Positions 17,162 to 25,220 of a stretch of 64,000 nucleotides of DNA are shown here, in pieces; positions within the stretch are counted from its first letter, which is position 1; each line of letters starts with the position of its first letter. The stretch lies in the NCBI GenBank assembly GCA_017551675.1, contig JAFZLC010000009.1, forward strand, positions 35,120 through 99,119. Reading direction: 5' to 3'. The translations under genes were made by a program, and so were the position numbers. Origin of the DNA: Paludibacteraceae bacterium. Lineage in GTDB: Bacteria; Bacteroidota; Bacteroidia; Bacteroidales; Paludibacteraceae. The notes beneath the pieces are model-generated. The model searched no databases. It was not told the origin of the DNA and saw nothing but the letters and a program-made list of their open reading frames with translations.

Positions 17162-17248
17162 AGTGTTTTTATAATAAGTATATTAATTTCTAACAATTGA
17201 CATCCGCAACAGACTTGATATATGAATCCATATTGTAAGTCATACCAT

Positions 17249-18466
17249 TCAATCATTTTTATCGTCTTTATTCATCAAACGTTTTGTTTCCTGCAACTCC
17301 CTTTGCAAGAGGCGTACACGTTCAGCCAATTGCTCTTGGCTTGGCAAGGCATCCTTGATTCTGATGTTGTTATACGTTGCCACACCCATTGGAGTGTTGA
17401 TGCCTTTGAACGACCATTGAACGTCTGCGCGATTCATATTCGAACAGACCAAAAGACCTATAGTCGGATTATCATCTGGTTGTTTAAGAACTTCGTCTAC
17501 AGCGTTTACATAGTAGTTTAATTTGCCAGCAAATTCTGGCTCAAACGTTCTTGCCTTTAGTTCGCACACTATGTAGCAACGCAGACGAATATGATAGAAA
17601 AGCAAATCGATTTTTCTTGTCCTACCTCCAACAATTATTTCTTTCTGTTTGCCGAGAAATGCAAAACCGTTGCCCATTTCAAGCAACAGTGCCGTAATGT
17701 TGTCGTGAAGGGCTTTCTCCAATTCGCTTTCATCGTAAGTTTCGTGATCCACTGTTGCAAAGCCAAAATCATAATTTTCCTTCACCACATACTGCGCTAT
17801 TTGTGCCAATTGAGGTGTTAGGTGCTGCGGGAAATTATTGGGAACTGTTCCTTGCTTTTTGTAAATACCATCTTTCATTACGCGCGTCAATATTTCGCGG
17901 CTAATTCCTTCTCTAATGGTGTAACCAACATAAAACAAGGCCTCTTCGATTGTTTCCGAATGCTGGACAATACGAATATGGTGCCCCCATGGCACGCAAG
18001 CAAACGGCAGGGGGAATTCTGAAACATGCTGTTTCAGTTTTTCTTCATCTGCTATCTGCTTGATTTTCTTGTCATAACTGTCATCAGGCAACATTACTGA
18101 AACAAGTTGTTTCAGTTTTTCTAAATCCTCAGCATAGAACTGATACCACTGTTTCATATACCACAAATTGCGCACCGAAAAGTTTGTGCTGTCAGGAAAC
18201 TCACGATTCAAATCCATGCTTACCTGCTCAACCACTCCAGCCCCCCATCGCTCCTCGGCCTTCTTTTGAACCAAGTCACAACCAAGTTGCCAGTTGAATA
18301 AGAGTTTTTCCGCATTCACCTTGACAGCTGCTTTCACTTGTGCAGAACGATAGCGATGTTTAATATCAGCTATCCAATCCACATAGTCCGCATCAATGTG
18401 TATATCATGAGACTTCACAATATAGGGTTCAGCCTGTGGCTGTACGTCTTTGTTTTTTTGCTTCAT
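17249..18466 (-). CDS. YhcG-type PDDEXK nuclease (DUF1016)
   Basis: The 405-residue protein matches the YhcG family. The N-terminal DUF1016 region has KLLFNWQLGCDLVQKK and SVRNLWYMKQWYQFY, and the C-terminal PD-(D/E)XK nuclease core shows KIDLLFYH and IVCELKARTFEPEFAGKLNYYVN (Asp, Glu and Lys of the active site). Proteins of this family are predicted DNases, often beside restriction or mobile genes, and some are described as recombination-promoting nucleases. It is cytosolic. Its promoter block matches those of the two structured RNAs. Confidence 0.88.
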   Translation of the reverse strand: MKQKNKDVQPQAEPYIVKSHDIHIDADYVDWIADIKHRYRSAQVKAAVKVNAEKLLFNWQLGCDLVQKKAEERWGAGVVEQVSMDLNREFPDSTNFSVRNLWYMKQWYQFYAEDLEKLKQLVSVMLPDDSYDKKIKQIADEEKLKQHVSEFPLPFACVPWGHHIRIVQHSETIEEALFYVGYTIREGISREILTRVMKDGIYKKQGTVPNNFPQHLTPQLAQIAQYVVKENYDFGFATVDHETYDESELEKALHDNITALLLEMGNGFAFLGKQKEIIVGGRTRKIDLLFYHIRLRCYIVCELKARTFEPEFAGKLNYYVNAVDEVLKQPDDNPTIGLLVCSNMNRADVQWSFKGINTPMGVATYNNIRIKDALPSQEQLAERVRLLQRELQETKRLMNKDDKND

Positions 18467-18546
18467 TGTTTGATTTCTTCAGGCATGTGTATATTAATTT
18501 CTTTTTTCATATTCTGTTCTCTTGTATATCCATAATGGACACTTCA

Positions 18547-18575
18547 CAAAGTTAGGGAATGTTTTTCAACAACAA
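18547..18575 (-). promoter_or_regulatory. Promoter of the YhcG-type gene, third copy of a shared block
   Basis: TAACTTTG (18554-18547) with TTGTTGTTG at 18575-18567 on the minus strand. The surrounding ~70 bases, including CCATTATGGATA just downstream, resemble the promoters of both structured RNAs, but the RNA body itself is absent. Confidence 0.6.
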
Positions 18576-18605
18576 GAAAATACAGTGTGATTTTTTCGTA
18601 AACAG

Positions 18606-18643
18606 AGACGCACAGCCATACATATCCATACAGCCGTGCGTCT
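18606..18643. terminator. Hairpin beyond the GH9 gene
   Basis: AGACGCAC at 18606 pairs with GTGCGTCT at 18636. It lies 37 bases past the GH9 stop codon on the minus strand and could end that transcript, although only a weak T tract follows on that strand. Confidence 0.5.
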
Positions 18644-18679
18644 TTCTTTACCACAGATATCACCTACGTGACTCTGTTT

Positions 18680-20503
18680 TTATTTCTTTACAATCTGTTT
18701 TGTGTATGTTTCGTTTTCTGTGACAACACGTACAAGATAGATGCCCTTGCTGAGACTCTCCAGATTGATACTATAGTTGGATCTGCCTGAAACATCTTCG
18801 GTCTTACGTATCGCACCCATCATATCAATCACCTCTATTGTCACCTTCTTTACAGATTTTTCTCCAAAATAGATGTTCAGATAATCTTGCACTGGATTCG
18901 GACTGATAACACATCCAAATGTACTGGCAACTAGTTCTGGAGAAGAGACATCATTGACAGGGTTAATCTTAGCATTAAGATAACCTAACGCACCCACCAA
19001 ACCGGCGTTGTAGTCGATTCCTCCTTCTGTTGTTGAATAGGCTGTGCTCTCATCGGAATATTCACCATCTTTCAATGAACCTCCTACCATATAACCGAAC
19101 TGAACAAACTTATAGTTTTTATCTAGATTCGGCATCTTATATTGTTCTTTATCCAAATCTTTGATATCTGTTCGGAAAAAGTTTCTGTGATGCGGTTTCA
19201 ATGGGAATTTGTCTCCAAATCCTACAATGTAAGATTGATTCTTTCCATTTTTTCCCATGATATATTCAACATTGTACAACGTATATGGATTAATCTCCTC
19301 CACACCCATCAGTTTATCATACAACGCATAAATGAATGCTTGATTGGCTGGATAACGGAGAGCACCCCACTGATTACCCTTTACATTCAACAAATATCCT
19401 GATCTTGGTTTATACATACTATTCACATAGAATCCTAATATATCAAGTGCTTTCTGTCCATATGATGATTCATCTCCTAAGGATGCAACAGCATAAACGG
19501 CTAAGTCTTCACGATGGTCGTAACAAACTGTATAGTTATAATTATACTCTTTTTCATTGTCCATCCATGCACAATTCTCCTCTGCCTTCCTTAGGTATTC
19601 TGGATCATGCGTGGTTTTATAAAGCTCCACATACATAAAGACCATATCGTGTACATAGCGATCTCCCACATTATAAAATGCAGCTGTCGTTGTTCCTTTG
19701 GTTGTACCTTCGACAAACTCACATGCCACCTTTGCCTTCTCCAAGCAAGCCTTAGCGTAATCTTCATCGTATCGCGCATATACACGTGCCATCACAGCAA
19801 GAGCAGCACTGGCTTGAGATGCCATAGCTGTTGCCTTACCCGTCGCCTTTAAAATGGTACGCGTACCATCTGCTTCTCCTCCATTGTTCTTTGGAAGTGC
19901 CGACTTAACCGTAGATGTACACCAAATCTTATGATCAAGATTTCCATCTCCCTTCTGATAATAGAAAGTACGATTATCACGCACAGCCTTCAATATGAAG
20001 TCTGTCGCATATTTCACCTCATTAAGGATATCTGGAATTCCATCCGGCTCTCCTTTTCTACCCTCCCATGTATAGTCATCGGTATCAATGTAACCGTGAT
20101 AATCAAACGAATAATAATCTGGATATCCTTCTGGGAACGCAGAATATCCTAACAACAGCATATATGCAGAATAATAGAACGTCTGACCAAAGAGAACAAA
20201 GTCACCACAATCAAACCATCCTCCCGTCAAGTCATAATCTCCATCATAATCTTTCAAATAGGATTTACCTTTCACAAACTTACTACGGTCGAAACCGATG
20301 TCATTGTTCACATTGTTGGCCTCGTGTGTCTCCACTAGCCAATTTACTCCATTACCCATTCGCTGAGCACCATAAAAACGTGTGGTCATCCACAAAGCCT
20401 TTTGATATTGCTCATTATCAAATGACAACTCAAATTGCGCCCACACACTACTGCACATAATACTGCACAGGAAACCTAATACTAAATGCTTGAATCTTAC
20501 CAT
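18680..20503 (-). CDS. Glycoside hydrolase family 9 cellulase with T9SS sorting domain
   Basis: This secreted GH9 endoglucanase hydrolyses beta-1,4-glucan. The start at 20503 gives a good signal peptide (MVRFKHLVLGFLCSIMCSSVWAQ), better than the ATG at 20551. The catalytic-base block is GGWFDCGDFVLFG, followed by FYYSAYMLLLGYSAFP. PHHRNFF and STTEGGIDYNAG near the C-terminal end of the domain supply the substrate His and the acid Glu. No cellulose-binding module is visible, and the usual N-terminal Ig-like domain is short or absent. The last ~75 residues (SPNPVQDYLNIYFG to GIYLVRVVTENETY) form a type A sorting domain. It lies downstream of the CotH gene on the same strand but has its own promoter box. 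Confidence 0.9.
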   Translation of the reverse strand: MVRFKHLVLGFLCSIMCSSVWAQFELSFDNEQYQKALWMTTRFYGAQRMGNGVNWLVETHEANNVNNDIGFDRSKFVKGKSYLKDYDGDYDLTGGWFDCGDFVLFGQTFYYSAYMLLLGYSAFPEGYPDYYSFDYHGYIDTDDYTWEGRKGEPDGIPDILNEVKYATDFILKAVRDNRTFYYQKGDGNLDHKIWCTSTVKSALPKNNGGEADGTRTILKATGKATAMASQASAALAVMARVYARYDEDYAKACLEKAKVACEFVEGTTKGTTTAAFYNVGDRYVHDMVFMYVELYKTTHDPEYLRKAEENCAWMDNEKEYNYNYTVCYDHREDLAVYAVASLGDESSYGQKALDILGFYVNSMYKPRSGYLLNVKGNQWGALRYPANQAFIYALYDKLMGVEEINPYTLYNVEYIMGKNGKNQSYIVGFGDKFPLKPHHRNFFRTDIKDLDKEQYKMPNLDKNYKFVQFGYMVGGSLKDGEYSDESTAYSTTEGGIDYNAGLVGALGYLNAKINPVNDVSSPELVASTFGCVISPNPVQDYLNIYFGEKSVKKVTIEVIDMMGAIRKTEDVSGRSNYSINLESLSKGIYLVRVVTENETYTKQIVKK

Positions 20504-20604
20504 TTTTAAAGCGTGTTTATCATGAATATACGTAATTTTTTTTTTAAACATTTATACTCTCATTGACATAAAGTCCTATAAGGGACTTCTTTAAAATTGT
20601 CGCA

Positions 20605-20612
20605 CAAATATA
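20605..20612 (-). promoter_or_regulatory. -7 promoter box for the GH9 gene
   Basis: TATATTTG on the minus strand (TAnnTTTG), about 100 bases before the start at 20503. Confidence 0.5.
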
Positions 20613-20685
20613 TAACTAATTATCATATCTTGTATTTTTTTGAACAAAATTTCCCAATCTATCTCCTCCTCTTGAAGAGACTACA

Positions 20686-23676
20686 TCACTCTACCACCTT
20701 CCAACACTTCTCTCCGACCCTAACAATATAGACCCCGGCATGTGCAACTGGGATAACCACCCTCTCCGATTCTGCTGTCCGCTTGGCTACAAGTGTGCCG
20801 ATCGTGGAATAAACCTCTACCTGACTACCCTTTTCTACATGCTCCAAGACTATCGTTCCGTTATGAACATACAACTGAATTCCTGATTCTGCCAAAGGGC
20901 TCTCTTCGGAGACAGTCTCGCATATTATGCTACCATTCGGATTAAGTGGAGTGGATGTGAGATACTCCTTTCCTTCGGTATCTACACATTTCTCGAAGAT
21001 GGTAAAATCGGAATGACCGTCTGATACTCGTCCGTATGAGTCATCCGTGGCGTGTGACTCGTAGGCTATCGAGCTTAAAAGAATCACACTGTCTCTGTAA
21101 GGGACTGCCAATGTGACGTTCTCTGAGGCTGTTACCCCAAGTTTGAAATTCAGATGCAACGGTCCCTCCTCTGGTTGCTTGTCTGCCCAAAGGAGTGTGT
21201 AGCCATGGGCTGGCACCACCGTCTCTTCAAACCCTTTTGGTATGGTACACTTCACTGCCTTTGTTACGTTCTCGACAATCATTCCTGCTAAATCAACATC
21301 TTTGTCACTGCCATTGTATACCTCAATCCAATCTGGAAAATCCTCCTTTCCATCGGTAATTATTGTATTAGAGGCACAAACCTCATTTAGGTGAAGATCT
21401 GTCGGAAGTATATAGTCTGGGTCGTATTCAAAATATATCGACACTTTCAACTCCTTTGCCTGTGCGTGGGTAGTCAACGTGCTACCGAGGTACTTGTTAT
21501 TGTTGTCGGTCCTAACAATCGTGTCATTGACAGCCCATCGTTGTATCTTATATCCTGCAGGGACAATCGGTTCCACCTTCAGGCGCTCTCCTGCATATCT
21601 CCATGTGTTGTATTTTAAAGAACTGACCTTTCTTTTATTCAAAAGGAAAGAAAAATCTGGTGTCTCTTCATTAGGGAACACGGGTCTTATCTTTACGATG
21701 ACAGTGTCATCTCCCAAGCCAAACCGTTCCTTCAACTGATCGATAACATACGCCTTACGTTCCTTGGCAAAGGTACGCATCTGCTCAACTGTCTCATCAA
21801 AGGCAGCTGGGTTGCCTGGAGCATCCAAGAAGCCTGAGTTCTTAATCGTCGCACACATATCAAGTCTCGTCAAGTCCCAGATAGAGTCCAACTTCGTGTC
21901 GATTCGCTCATCCGTAAACTCTGTTTCAATTCGATCCAAATACTGATCTAGAAACTGCCAGCGGAAGTCCTCATTCATAAGACAAGATCTGAGCAACACC
22001 CACATCGACTCAACACCCTTCTCCTCCGTGGCAAACTTGATCATGTCCTTATCCACCGAGGTCGCTTTGGAGAGACCGAAATCCGTATCATACAGGATCC
22101 AACGGAACTTGCCTCCATCATGTTTCCGCCATAGTTTGATGTTGTTGGAGACCCAATCGGTATTACCAACGTATTGCTCCAAAATCTGATAATCGATGTA
22201 TTCATCAATATCCATCATCGTCGACAATCGATCATAAAAATCATCGTTTAAATAACTCTTGCTGACATAGTCAATCATCACATTATAGGCCTCTTTCGTG
22301 CCCGCCTCGCAGGAATAGCCCACACCCAAGAAATCAATCTCATCCTCGTCAAGTCCATAGTTATGATAGACGTAATCCTCGTTGGTTCGTTCCGTCAGTA
22401 TCATCATGCCATAGAAAATACCATTCAGATAGAAGGCCACCGGTTGCGCCATCTGTCTGTCGAGGTTCATCCTGTCGCCAAGACTCTGGATGAACATATC
22501 TCGCCAACGAGGTTGAACATACGAATAGCCATTACCGCCATTGCGCAAGGCAAGACTCTTATATTTCTTGTAATCACGTGCAGGGAAGAAATTATCGTAC
22601 TGCATCTTAGACTTTCCAGAACGCTTATTCGCCTTGATCTTCAAACTTTTCGCCACATGTATTCTTGTACAGCCACCATAGACGCCAATCTCAACCTCCT
22701 GATTATCCACCACATTCCCGTCTAGAATATATTCAAAATTAACCGAGCGCATCCATTCCCGATTGTAGTTGGCAGGAAAATCGTAGCAACCAGCAACGAT
22801 TCCATTGGTACCCTCAACATACAATCCAAGACTATCGCCAAAGATATCCTCGTTGTTACCAGAGAGAGAGACAACAGGAAGACGATTGCCCACACCTTTG
22901 CAAGCCTCGTAAAACTTATCGGGGAGGATAAAGCTACCCGTAAGAATCTCACTGAACAGCATACCCTTCCTATAAGCTCTTGCACGCACGACAGTAGTCT
23001 GCTCAATCGAGATGGCACCCTCATATCTTGTTCCGTTCACAGGGGTAGGCACATCGCCATTTAAAGTATAATAGATTTGTGCATCTTCAATTTCGCAATC
23101 CAGTTCGACGGTTAAGGCACTCTCATACAGACCCGGTTTGTTGGTTTTGAAGGTAGGTGAAGACACTCGGTTGGCGATGACGGTGGTCAAGCCATCGTTC
23201 GCTTCACCAGGCGTAGGAATCATGAATCCATCCTCACAATAGGCGATATGCGGATATTGTTTGGGGTAAGACAATGCGATGCTTTTTTCATCTTTTGAGA
23301 ATACGATCATTCCTTCGTCCGTAGTTAGTTTTTGGGGTACGCTACCAGCATAATTATGATGAATGCGCATTGCCGTGCTACTGCTCGACTCCTCCTTGCC
23401 AAAAAACAGTAAAGAATAGCCGTTAGGGATAACGTGAGAAGAATCCAGCACAAGACTCCAATCCGTTTTGCCCTCCTTTATATTGGTCACAGTCCAGCCT
23501 TTCAAATCAACAGCTACTCCGTCGTTATAGAATTCAACATACCCATCATAGTTGTATTTATCACTGACAATTGTAGCGACGTTGCTTGTCATGATCTCTG
23601 TGATGTGAATTTCAGCCTTTCCCTTTGAAACGCACAACAGCAATAGCAATAGTTGAAATAGTACAATCTTTCTCAT
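20686..23676 (-). CDS. CotH/lamin-tail surface protein with T9SS sorting domain
   Basis: The ~996-residue exported protein contains, in order: a signal peptide (MRKIVLFQLLLLLLCVSKGKA); a lamin-tail domain (ITEIMTSN, VDLKGWTVTN); a chitobiase-C-like beta domain (QIYYTLNGDVPTP); a CotH kinase-like domain (~260-640, with WILYDTDFGLS); a second lamin-tail domain (LNEVCASNTIITDGKEDFPDWIEVYNGS); and a type A sorting domain. CotH proteins are atypical surface or spore-coat kinases in other bacteria; here a role on the cell surface or in polymer handling is inferred. Its last 79 residues are nearly duplicated in the orphan fragment at 1228-1464. An ATG at 23688 is the alternative start. Confidence 0.85.
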   Translation of the reverse strand: MRKIVLFQLLLLLLCVSKGKAEIHITEIMTSNVATIVSDKYNYDGYVEFYNDGVAVDLKGWTVTNIKEGKTDWSLVLDSSHVIPNGYSLLFFGKEESSSSTAMRIHHNYAGSVPQKLTTDEGMIVFSKDEKSIALSYPKQYPHIAYCEDGFMIPTPGEANDGLTTVIANRVSSPTFKTNKPGLYESALTVELDCEIEDAQIYYTLNGDVPTPVNGTRYEGAISIEQTTVVRARAYRKGMLFSEILTGSFILPDKFYEACKGVGNRLPVVSLSGNNEDIFGDSLGLYVEGTNGIVAGCYDFPANYNREWMRSVNFEYILDGNVVDNQEVEIGVYGGCTRIHVAKSLKIKANKRSGKSKMQYDNFFPARDYKKYKSLALRNGGNGYSYVQPRWRDMFIQSLGDRMNLDRQMAQPVAFYLNGIFYGMMILTERTNEDYVYHNYGLDEDEIDFLGVGYSCEAGTKEAYNVMIDYVSKSYLNDDFYDRLSTMMDIDEYIDYQILEQYVGNTDWVSNNIKLWRKHDGGKFRWILYDTDFGLSKATSVDKDMIKFATEEKGVESMWVLLRSCLMNEDFRWQFLDQYLDRIETEFTDERIDTKLDSIWDLTRLDMCATIKNSGFLDAPGNPAAFDETVEQMRTFAKERKAYVIDQLKERFGLGDDTVIVKIRPVFPNEETPDFSFLLNKRKVSSLKYNTWRYAGERLKVEPIVPAGYKIQRWAVNDTIVRTDNNNKYLGSTLTTHAQAKELKVSIYFEYDPDYILPTDLHLNEVCASNTIITDGKEDFPDWIEVYNGSDKDVDLAGMIVENVTKAVKCTIPKGFEETVVPAHGYTLLWADKQPEEGPLHLNFKLGVTASENVTLAVPYRDSVILLSSIAYESHATDDSYGRVSDGHSDFTIFEKCVDTEGKEYLTSTPLNPNGSIICETVSEESPLAESGIQLYVHNGTIVLEHVEKGSQVEVYSTIGTLVAKRTAESERVVIPVAHAGVYIVRVGEKCWKVVE

Positions 23677-23702
23677 GTTGTCCAACATTAACTAAATATT
23701 TG

Positions 23703-23710
23703 CAAAACTA
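23703..23710 (-). promoter_or_regulatory. -7 promoter box for the CotH gene
   Basis: TAGTTTTG on the minus strand fits TAnnTTTG and sits 27 bases before the start at 23676. Confidence 0.45.
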
Positions 23711-23804
23711 CAATTTTATCATCATCTATCGATAATTTTTTTGAAGTCTCTATTAATGATTTTGTCAGGCTGAATTAAATTGTTATTTTTGAACATTAAT
23801 TATT

Positions 23805-23874
23805 AGGTGAGTTCTGTAAATTCACCGTATAAACAAAAATCAGCATGAATTGTGGGTTAATATAGAACCCATCT
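23805..23874 (+). repeat. Palindromic repeat element, complete copy A
   Basis: The ends are inverted relatives: GTGAGTTCTGTAAATTCACC on the left, and TGAATTGTGG with TATAGAACCC on the right. The reverse complement of 28475-28546 aligns along its length. The element lies directly before the DUF3791 gene, so it may supply its promoter region. Confidence 0.65.
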
Positions 23875-23884
23875 ATAGAAGACT

Positions 23885-24109
23885 ATGTCAAGAGAAGATC
23901 ATAATACAGTTGGATATGTAGTGGCTCTTATCAGTGAGTTTGCGGCTAAATTTCAGATTCAGCCACGTCAAGCGTATGCTTATTTAAAGCGTTTTAAAGG
24001 CTTGGATTACCTGTATAAGCACTACAATGTAGTTCACACTTTCTCTTTTGAAGATTCTGTAGAGGCTTTAGTTGAGGTTTGTAAAAACAATGGAGGAAAA
24101 TTGCAATGA
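23885..24109 (+). CDS. DUF3791 protein, predicted antitoxin-side partner
   Basis: The 74-residue protein fits DUF3791 (YVVALISEFAAKFQIQPRQA, then FKGLDYLYKHYNVVHT). It overlaps the next gene, a DUF3990 protein, by four bases (ATGA). The DUF3791-DUF3990 pairing is recurrent and toxin-antitoxin-like; I would place DUF3791 on the antitoxin or accessory side, but this is inference. The gene begins 10 bases after a palindromic repeat element. Confidence 0.75.
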   Translation: MSREDHNTVGYVVALISEFAAKFQIQPRQAYAYLKRFKGLDYLYKHYNVVHTFSFEDSVEALVEVCKNNGGKLQ

Positions 24110-24585
24110 TTCTATACCATGGTTCAAATATGAGGGTTACAAATCCAGATATAAATCTTTCAAAACCATTTAAAGATTTTGGACAAGGATTTTATTTATC
24201 TGCAGATAGACAGCAAGCATACGAACTTGCTCGAACAAAAGTAGATCAAACTAAGACAGGAGAAGTTATCATAAATGAGTTTTCTTTTGATGAGAATGTT
24301 TTAACATCAGGAGAATTACGGGTGTTGATATTTGATGATTACAGTGAAGAGTGGGCTAATTTTGTTCTTATCAATCGAGATGAAAAAATTCCACAACCCT
24401 CTCATAATTATGATATTGTATACGGACCAATTGCCGATGATGGTGTCAACTATCAGTTGAGACGTTATCGCGGTGGTGTGATAACACTGCAAAAGATGAT
24501 TGAGGAATTAAAATATGCGAAAGGAATAACTTTTCAATATTTCTTTGGAACAAAACAAGCACTTTCAAAATTAGAAGCAATATGA
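24106..24585 (+). CDS. DUF3990 protein, ADP-ribosyltransferase-like putative toxin
   Basis: The 159-residue product shows the DUF3990 signature: MILYHGSNMRV (His5), then FGQGFYLSADRQQAYELA and a later VINEFSFDE strand. The His-Tyr arrangement resembles the NAD-binding face of the ADP-ribosyltransferase fold, so a toxin that modifies a host target is plausible but not shown. It overlaps both neighbours by four bases, so all three genes are translationally coupled. Confidence 0.75.
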   Translation: MILYHGSNMRVTNPDINLSKPFKDFGQGFYLSADRQQAYELARTKVDQTKTGEVIINEFSFDENVLTSGELRVLIFDDYSEEWANFVLINRDEKIPQPSHNYDIVYGPIADDGVNYQLRRYRGGVITLQKMIEELKYAKGITFQYFFGTKQALSKLEAI

Positions 24586-24815
24586 CCAGATTGACGAAGG
24601 AACAAATAGAACTAATGAAGGAAGAACTTACTGTGGAGTTAGCCGATTGGCTAATGGAGAACTATGGATATACCCCAACGGAAGCATTAGACATTCTTTA
24701 TACATCTGAGACGTTTGAACGTTTACAAGAGACATCTACCGGTTTATATTTCCAAAGTGTCGGATACGTCTCCTCGTTTCTGAAAAACGAAGTGGAGAAT
24801 GCCGTCTTTCGTTAA
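24582..24815 (+). CDS. Small helical protein, third member of the DUF3791-DUF3990 operon
   Basis: The 77-residue helical protein (MTRLTKEQIELMKEELTVEL, WLMENYGYTPTEALDILYTS) starts inside the stop of the DUF3990 gene (ATGA overlap). Its middle recalls DUF3791-type small proteins, and its acidic N-terminal helix would suit a binding partner of the toxin-like DUF3990 protein. I do not assign a family. Confidence 0.65.
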   Translation: MTRLTKEQIELMKEELTVELADWLMENYGYTPTEALDILYTSETFERLQETSTGLYFQSVGYVSSFLKNEVENAVFR

Positions 24816-24825
24816 ATCATTCATT

Positions 24826-24868
24826 CAAAAAACAAAAGTTGGGACCATACACGAAGTACAATCCCAAC
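24826..24868 (-). terminator. Terminator of the efflux operon
   Basis: On the minus strand GTTGGGA pairs with TCCCAAC across a 17-base loop, followed by TTTTGTTTTTT. It ends the RND-PII transcript 47 bases past its last stop codon, facing the DUF3990 trio. Confidence 0.8.
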
Positions 24869-24914
24869 CTGAAAAAAGTAGTGGCCTTCACAAGCCATTG
24901 CTATATTATCAACT

Positions 24915-25208
24915 TCATACAGTCTGCTCTATGTTCCATACAAAAGCACGGACTCCCACCTCCTCGTTTCGCAAATCAAGCTTATGGATCACTTTCAAGA
25001 GATCCTCTACCTGATTATCCTCTACAACTGTCATCACAGCAGAATTCATCTCCGGCCATGTATGTGTACCTCTGTGAGGCTGACCTCCATTGGTGCCTCT
25101 TCCTTGTACCTGTTCAAAAAAGGTAAAGCCACTGATACCTAATTTGTCCAACATATACTCAACACGCTCTGTATTGGCTTGGTTGAATACAATCATTACT
25201 GATTTCAT
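24915..25208 (-). CDS. PII-like signalling protein in the RND operon
   Basis: The 97-residue protein has the PII-like ferredoxin fold pattern: KSVMIVFNQANTERVEYMLD at the start, a flexible T-loop region (FFEQVQGRGTNGGQPHRGTH) and AVMTVVEDNQVEDLLKVIHK as the second half. Classical PII proteins bind ATP and 2-oxoglutarate to regulate nitrogen uptake; the conserved PII signatures are not obvious here. It follows the RND pump gene by 12 bases and is closed by a terminator, so it is probably a sensor tied to pump activity. That role is inferred. Confidence 0.8.
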   Translation of the reverse strand: MKSVMIVFNQANTERVEYMLDKLGISGFTFFEQVQGRGTNGGQPHRGTHTWPEMNSAVMTVVEDNQVEDLLKVIHKLDLRNEEVGVRAFVWNIEQTV

Positions 25209-25220
25209 ATCTGTTACCTT

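Noticed and set aside
24799..25126. Plus-strand frames across the PII-like gene
   Set aside because: They overlap the efflux-operon terminator and the PII-like gene and show no independent coding features.
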